A DNA stretch of 8,406 nt from Alphaproteobacteria bacterium. Its GTDB lineage: Bacteria; Pseudomonadota; Alphaproteobacteria; Micavibrionales; UBA2020. Location of the stretch: the NCBI GenBank assembly GCA_020853455.1, contig JADYYV010000066.1, positions 1 through 8,406 of the forward strand, written 5' to 3'. Below the pieces are notes generated by a model. That model was given only the letters and a program-made list of their open reading frames with translations, had not been told where the DNA came from and did not search any database. Each line of letters opens with the position of its first letter. Positions within the stretch are counted from its first letter, which is position 1. A program made the position numbers and the translations under genes. Below are positions 5,907 to 8,406 of the stretch, one piece after another.

Positions 5907-5931
5907 CCATTAGCATCAAGCCATTGGCATC
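5907..5931 (+). promoter_or_regulatory. Tandem 11-base direct repeat upstream of the 6021 promoter
   Basis: CCATTAGCATC (5907-5917) and CCATTGGCATC (5921-5931) differ at one base and start 14 bases apart. The second copy ends two bases before the TTGACA at 5934. Direct half-sites next to a -35 resemble an activator site of the response-regulator type. No known factor is assigned. Confidence 0.4.
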
Positions 5932-5933
5932 GT

Positions 5934-5960
5934 TTGACATTTTCCGGATTTCGGTATAAC
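5934..5960 (+). promoter_or_regulatory. Promoter of the 6021-6990 operon
   Basis: A perfect TTGACA (5934-5939) is followed by TATAAC (5955-5960, five of six) with an unusually short 15-base spacer. Transcription would start near 5967, giving a leader of roughly 54 bases before the ATG at 6021. The short spacer and the adjacent direct repeats suggest activator dependence. Confidence 0.5.
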
Positions 5961-6020
5961 TTGCGCCCAGATATCCACATACTGTTAAGCGGTATGAACA
6001 TCCCAGGGGAGGGAAAAGCA

Positions 6021-6230
6021 ATGTTGTGGAAATTATTCGGTAACGAACTTGAAGTGAAAAAAGCCCTCGAGCAGTCGGTGGGTTATGACATTACGCCTGA
6101 CTCGCCTGCGCCCTCCGCGCTGGCCCTTGTTGCGGCGAACGACCCGATGGAACTGCCCAAGCTTGACAAGTCCAAGGGAAAGCCCGACCTTAACTTCATC
6201 GCGCCTTGGGAGCAAAAAACGTCCGCCTGA
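6021..6230 (+). CDS. Small protein of unknown function (69 aa)
   Basis: I do not recognise this 69-aa protein. It begins MLWKLFGNELEVKKALEQSV, an amphipathic helix with a hydrophobic first face, and continues with a Pro/Ala-rich stretch (SPAPSALALVAAN) and a charged tail (LPKLDKSKGKPDL). There is no true membrane segment. The ATG at 6021 is chosen because a strong purine-rich ribosome site (AGGGGAGGG, 6005-6013) precedes it. An in-frame TTG further upstream coincides with the promoter -35 and cannot be the start. A second upstream ATG at 5994 lacks a ribosome site. The gene ends 34 bases before the membrane-protein gene at 6265, so the two are probably co-transcribed, and it may associate with that protein at the membrane (inference). 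Confidence 0.65.
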   Translation: MLWKLFGNELEVKKALEQSVGYDITPDSPAPSALALVAANDPMELPKLDKSKGKPDLNFIAPWEQKTSA

Positions 6231-6264
6231 GGCCACCAGTAAACCTGTTACGGGGGATACTCTT

Positions 6265-6990
6265 ATGGCTTCAGCCGACGCACTTTCGACCAGCACCCAA
6301 AAAGCGGTGCTTGAACAGCTTCCTGCCCAGCATCAAGACAACAAGAAATCCGCGCAGCGCCGCGCCCTGTTTATGGGGGCCGGCGTTGTCGGCTTTATTG
6401 CGGCACATGCCTTCCTGCCTGTCGCGGTCGTCGCCATTCCGTCTTTCGTCGCCGCTGTCGTTGTTGGCGTGAATGCGTTCCGCCTTGTGTCCAACGCCTC
6501 CCGCGCGCTTGCGCTGCATGGCGTGAAGAAAGACGCCGGAAATGCCGATTTCGTGCCGAAACTGAAGCAAAAGGCCGGAAAAGCGCTGGAGCGTGCGGCG
6601 AAGTTCAACAAGATCAGCAATATCGCCTTCTTCACCGTGATCGGCGCGATTGTGGCGCCCGCTATTCCTGTCCTCGCGCCGCTGGCTGCTATCGTTTATC
6701 CGCTTGCGACGCTCACGATGTTTGCCGCATGGGGCGCGTCGGAATTCGCAACCGGCACCGCGACCGGCACCAAACCGACCGCGAAACTGGTCTATGACCG
6801 TCAGGTGGCGGAAGGCGTGATCCGCCCCGCCGAAGACATCCTGCCGCCCGCCGCCCAGCCGGCCATTCCGGCGCACAAGGCGCAGCCCGAAAAATCGGCG
6901 AAATCGGTGTTCGGCATTTTCAGCCGCCGCCAGCCGAAGCAGGAAGCGCAAAAACCCGCTGCGCCCGCGCCCGCCGCGCCGAAACCTTAA
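6265..6990 (+). CDS. Four-helix membrane protein of unknown function (paralog of the 7197 protein)
   Basis: A 241-aa protein without a recognised family. Topology from hydrophobicity: a soluble N-terminus rich in Gln/Lys (1-33), a helical hairpin (about 35-52 and 53-72), a basic cytoplasmic-type loop (78-117, with NADFVPKLKQKAGKAL), a second hairpin (about 118-137 and 139-158) ending in AAWG, then a soluble Ala/Pro/Lys-rich tail (about 170-241, ending PAAPAPAAPKP). Both ends are predicted to be inside. FVxxLxxKA at 96-104 lies at the identical position in the 7197 protein, showing common descent. The ATG at 6265 has GGGGGA about eight bases upstream; reading further upstream in this frame only runs through the 6021 gene. 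It is probably the second gene of an operon with 6021. Confidence 0.85.
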   Translation: MASADALSTSTQKAVLEQLPAQHQDNKKSAQRRALFMGAGVVGFIAAHAFLPVAVVAIPSFVAAVVVGVNAFRLVSNASRALALHGVKKDAGNADFVPKLKQKAGKALERAAKFNKISNIAFFTVIGAIVAPAIPVLAPLAAIVYPLATLTMFAAWGASEFATGTATGTKPTAKLVYDRQVAEGVIRPAEDILPPAAQPAIPAHKAQPEKSAKSVFGIFSRRQPKQEAQKPAAPAPAAPKP

Positions 6991-7008
6991 GCAATATCAA
7001 TTCAATAG

Positions 7009-7038
7009 CAGCCCGCCTTTGACATCAGGGGCGGGCTG
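7009..7038. terminator. Hairpin after the 6265 gene
   Basis: A perfect nine-base stem (CAGCCCGCC / GGCGGGCTG) with a 12-base loop lies 18 bases after the stop of the 6265 gene. The following sequence is only weakly T-rich (TTATAAT). It probably ends or trims the upstream transcript, but it also houses the -35 of the next promoter in its loop. Confidence 0.5.
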
Positions 7039-7045
7039 TTATAAT
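7019..7045 (+). promoter_or_regulatory. Consensus promoter inside and after the hairpin, upstream of the 7197 gene
   Basis: Perfect TTGACA (7019-7024) and perfect TATAAT (7040-7045) are separated by 15 bases. The -35 sits in the loop of the 7009-7038 hairpin and the 3' arm of that stem fills most of the spacer. Predicted transcription start is near 7052. The short spacer lowers expected strength, but two perfect hexamers so placed in an intergenic gap are unlikely to be chance. Confidence 0.6.
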
Positions 7046-7051
7046 GTGAAG

Positions 7052-7175
7052 CTAGTTCTTAACACGTTAAAGATTGGACAGATGATCCGGACCGTATTCG
7101 GCCCAGACCACCGCCCCACCCGCAGCACAGATTTCGTGATGCCCCGCGCAATTGTTTGCGCGGGTTTTGTTTTTT
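7052..7175 (+). ncRNA. Candidate small RNA or attenuated leader between the paralogous membrane-protein genes
   Basis: A consensus promoter (7019-7045) and a strong intrinsic terminator (7143-7175) bracket about 120 bases without a confident gene. Transcription should therefore give a discrete short RNA, or a leader that is prematurely terminated before the 7197 gene. The region contains a TTAAC-ac-GTTAA dyad (7059-7070) and a terminal GC-rich hairpin followed by a U tail of the kind Hfq-dependent RNAs use. A 40-codon reading frame (7082-7204) crosses it. I do not match it to a known RNA family. Confidence 0.4.
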
Positions 7176-7204
7176 CAACCCTGCATGGAGATATGAATGA
7201 CTGA
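7082..7204 (+). CDS. Possible 40-aa leader peptide overlapping the 7197 start
   Basis: The ATG at 7082 opens a 40-codon frame (MIRTVFGPDHRPTRSTDFVM and onward) that runs through the terminator hairpin and stops at 7204, overlapping the first eight bases of the 7197 gene. If translated it would melt the terminator and couple to the next gene. The ribosome site is poor (TTGGA, only a few bases before the ATG) and composition gives no support, so it may be accidental. Confidence 0.2.
   Translation: MIRTVFGPDHRPTRSTDFVMPRAIVCAGFVFSTLHGDMND
7143..7175 (+). terminator. Strong intrinsic terminator in the leader of the 7197 gene
   Basis: A perfect eight-base GC-rich stem (CCCGCGCA / TGCGCGGG) with a six-base loop (ATTGTT) is followed by TTTTG and then six T residues (7165-7175). 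It lies 22 bases upstream of the 7197 ATG, after a consensus promoter. It would therefore stop most transcripts before that gene unless antitermination occurs. Confidence 0.8.
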
Positions 7205-7910
7205 CCGCCTGATCCTGTCGAAACCGCATCAGGAGGAGGTCGCCGCGCAAGCCGCCAGCGACGCGCGCCAGAGCCGCGAGAGCATGAAAAAATCCCTGAA
7301 ATGGTTCGGCGGCGTGGCTGCCGCGACGATCGCGCTGGCGGTTGCGCTGCCTGCCGCGCCTGCATTGATTGCGGGCGTGATCGGCGGTTCTGTCGCGCTG
7401 GTCGCCGGCACATATGCCGCCAGCCACTTTGCGAATGCCCGCGAAATGGACAAGGTGCAGAAAACGGTCGGCGACGAAGGCTTCGTCGGCAATCTGGCGG
7501 CCAAGGCTTCGCGCCTGACGAAACTCAATAAATTTTCCGACCGCGCTTCGACCATCGGATTGTTCTCCAACGTCGCGCTGCTGGCTGTGGGCTTGCTGTT
7601 CCCGCCTGCTGCGGTCGTGACCGAGCCGGTCCGCTTCTTCGCCATCATGGCATGGGGCGGCGGGTCGCTGGTGAATGCGGCAACACGCGCGGAATCACGC
7701 AGTCTTGAAACGCTCGAGCGCACGGCCAGCCTCTATGCAGCGCGCGATACGCTGGATGCGACGATGGCACCCGCGAACGACCTTGCGCCGTCGAAACTCG
7801 TCAACGCGCCCGCGCCGGGCATTGCTTTCGACAAGGCCGTGAAGGGCGCGGAAGTGGCAAACGACGCCGCCGCGCCGAAACCGGCATGGAAGCGCGCGCT
7901 GCGTCTCTAA
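7197..7910 (+). CDS. Four-helix membrane protein of unknown function (paralog of the 6265 protein)
   Basis: A 237-aa protein with no recognised family. It has a soluble, charged N-terminus (1-34), a helical hairpin rich in Ala/Val/Gly (about 36-55 and 57-76), a basic loop (80-117, EGFVGNLAAKASRLTKLNKF), a second hairpin (about 118-136 and 138-158) ending in MAWGGG, and a soluble Ala/Pro tail ending in WKRALRL. The layout and the FVxxLxxKA motif at 96-104 match the 6265 protein position for position, although overall identity is modest. The ATG at 7197 has GGAG (7186-7189) at good spacing; an ATG four bases earlier reads only three codons before a stop. Any transcript from the upstream promoter must pass the terminator at 7143-7175, and a strong terminator follows the gene. 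Confidence 0.88.
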   Translation: MTDRLILSKPHQEEVAAQAASDARQSRESMKKSLKWFGGVAAATIALAVALPAAPALIAGVIGGSVALVAGTYAASHFANAREMDKVQKTVGDEGFVGNLAAKASRLTKLNKFSDRASTIGLFSNVALLAVGLLFPPAAVVTEPVRFFAIMAWGGGSLVNAATRAESRSLETLERTASLYAARDTLDATMAPANDLAPSKLVNAPAPGIAFDKAVKGAEVANDAAAPKPAWKRALRL

Positions 7911-7928
7911 AACTCTTTTCCATACAAT

Positions 7929-7965
7929 AAAGGGCGGCTCATATCAATTGAGCCGCCCTTTCTGT
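7929..7965. terminator. Intrinsic terminator after the 7197 gene
   Basis: A perfect 13-base stem (AAAGGGCGGCTCA / TGAGCCGCCCTTT, 7929-7941 and 7949-7961) with a seven-base loop begins 18 bases after the stop codon. The stem ends in A and T runs on opposite arms, so it could work in both directions. It separates the membrane-protein genes from the carboxylase gene. Confidence 0.85.
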
Positions 7966-7976
7966 TGTCCTATAGT
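7948..7976 (+). promoter_or_regulatory. Putative promoter of the carboxylase gene
   Basis: TTGAGC (7948-7953) with a 17-base spacer is followed by TATAGT (7971-7976, five of six). The -35 is formed by the 3' arm of the preceding terminator stem. The predicted start near 7983 leaves a leader of about 23 bases with a good ribosome site. Confidence 0.4.
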
Positions 7977-8005
7977 GTCTTCACCCCGCAGAAGGAGAAG
8001 GCTTG

Positions 8006-8406
8006 ATGACCCAGCTTGCATCGCAACTGTCGCCCCAGTCGCAGGAATTCCAGAAGAACTTCGAGGCGACCGAAAAGGTCGTCGGCGATTTCCGCGACAA
8101 GCTGGTGGAGATACAAAAAGGCGGCGACGAAACCGCCCGCGCCAAGCACCTCGCGCGCGGCAAGATGCTGCCCCGCGATCGCGTGAAAAACCTGATCGAT
8201 CCCGGTTCGCCCTTCCTCGAATTCTCCGCCTTTGCGGCGTATAACACCTACAAGGACGTCGTGCCGGGCGCGGGCATGATTTCCGGCATCGGCCGTGTCT
8301 CCGGCACCGAATGCGTGATCGTGGCGAATGACGCGACGGTGAAGGGCGGCACCTATTACCCGCTGACCGTGAAAAAACACCTGCGCGCGCAGGAAATCGC
8401 GGCGCA
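8006..8406 (+). CDS. mccB: Methylcrotonyl-CoA carboxylase beta (carboxyltransferase) subunit, N-terminal fragment
   Basis: The first 133 codons are present; the gene runs off the right edge. The product is the carboxyltransferase subunit that moves CO2 from carboxybiotin to 3-methylcrotonyl-CoA in leucine breakdown, working with a biotin-carrying alpha subunit presumably encoded downstream. Diagnostic stretches are ARAKHLARGKMLPRDRV, LIDPGSPFLEFSAFAAYNTY, VPGAGMISGIGRVSG, VIVANDATVKGGTYYPLTVK and KHLRAQEIAA. The GGTYYP segment separates it from propionyl- and acetyl-CoA carboxylase beta chains; a geranyl-CoA carboxylase beta chain is the nearest alternative. The ATG at 8006 has AAGGAG (7992-7997) eight bases upstream. 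The gene likely has its own promoter just after the 7929 terminator and may head a leucine-degradation operon. Confidence 0.9.
   Translation, partial: MTQLASQLSPQSQEFQKNFEATEKVVGDFRDKLVEIQKGGDETARAKHLARGKMLPRDRVKNLIDPGSPFLEFSAFAAYNTYKDVVPGAGMISGIGRVSGTECVIVANDATVKGGTYYPLTVKKHLRAQEIAA

Noticed and set aside
5899..5917. Fur-box-like sequence (GTGATAACCATTAGCATCA) upstream of the 6021 promoter
   Set aside because: The match to the Fur consensus is only partial, and the tandem CCATTRGCATC repeat explains the same bases better.
5934..6020. Upstream TTG start for the 69-aa protein
   Set aside because: That TTG is the first codon-sized part of the promoter -35, so it cannot be in the transcript; the ATG at 6021 has a strong ribosome site.
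6085..6264. N-terminal extension of the 6265 membrane protein
   Set aside because: The extra 60 residues are an out-of-frame reading of the 6021 gene and are Arg/Pro/Thr-rich; a ribosome site precedes the ATG at 6265.
7059..7070. TTAAC-ac-GTTAA as a CtrA site
   Set aside because: The half-sites are four bases apart and inverted, unlike the direct TTAA-N7-TTAAC consensus.

Overview
The window looks like chromosomal DNA from a free-living alphaproteobacterium of moderately high GC. Supporting signs are a TldD start and a methylcrotonyl-CoA carboxylase beta start at the two edges, both close to alphaproteobacterial sequences I know, a perfect CtrA-type box (TTAA-N7-TTAAC) in one promoter region, and sigma70-like promoters. 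The exact lineage cannot be fixed from this sequence. No tRNA, rRNA, CRISPR array, transposase or phage gene was seen, and no gene-free gap exceeds 300 bases.

Layout: (1) 1-139, minus strand, 5' end of tldD. (2) 140-381, intergenic, with a two-copy palindromic (REP/MITE-like) repeat and an AT-rich promoter carrying the CtrA-type box. (3) 382-4328, plus strand, a four-gene block. Three genes encode an unrecognised, probably all-helical protein family: a 219-aa single-domain protein, a second 219-aa single-domain protein, and a 466-aa protein with two tandem copies, so four domain copies in total. Inserted after the first is a class IV (HDAC11-like) deacylase with an intact zinc site and an N-terminal membrane anchor. 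(4) 4335-4426, a large nested inverted repeat between convergent genes. (5) 4450-5316, minus strand, a pirin, transcribed divergently from (6) a small ankyrin-repeat protein at 5424-5876. (7) 6021-7910, plus strand, a 69-aa unknown protein and two paralogous four-helix membrane proteins. The two paralogs are separated by about 200 bases holding a consensus promoter and a strong intrinsic terminator, which is a candidate small RNA or attenuated leader. (8) 7929-7965, a terminator, then the 5' end of the methylcrotonyl-CoA carboxylase beta subunit gene running off the window.

How the genes work together: the tldD, pirin, ankyrin and mccB genes look like ordinary genes without an evident shared pathway. 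The parts most likely to be undescribed are the four-copy helical family with its embedded membrane-anchored HDAC11-like enzyme under a CtrA-type site, and the membrane-protein paralog pair with its leader. A functional link between the helical family and the deacylase is suggested only by close linkage (an 8-nt gap) and is not proven. Terminators recur in unusual places here: one lies inside the first codons of the deacylase gene, and two intergenic promoters have their -35 elements inside terminator-like hairpins.
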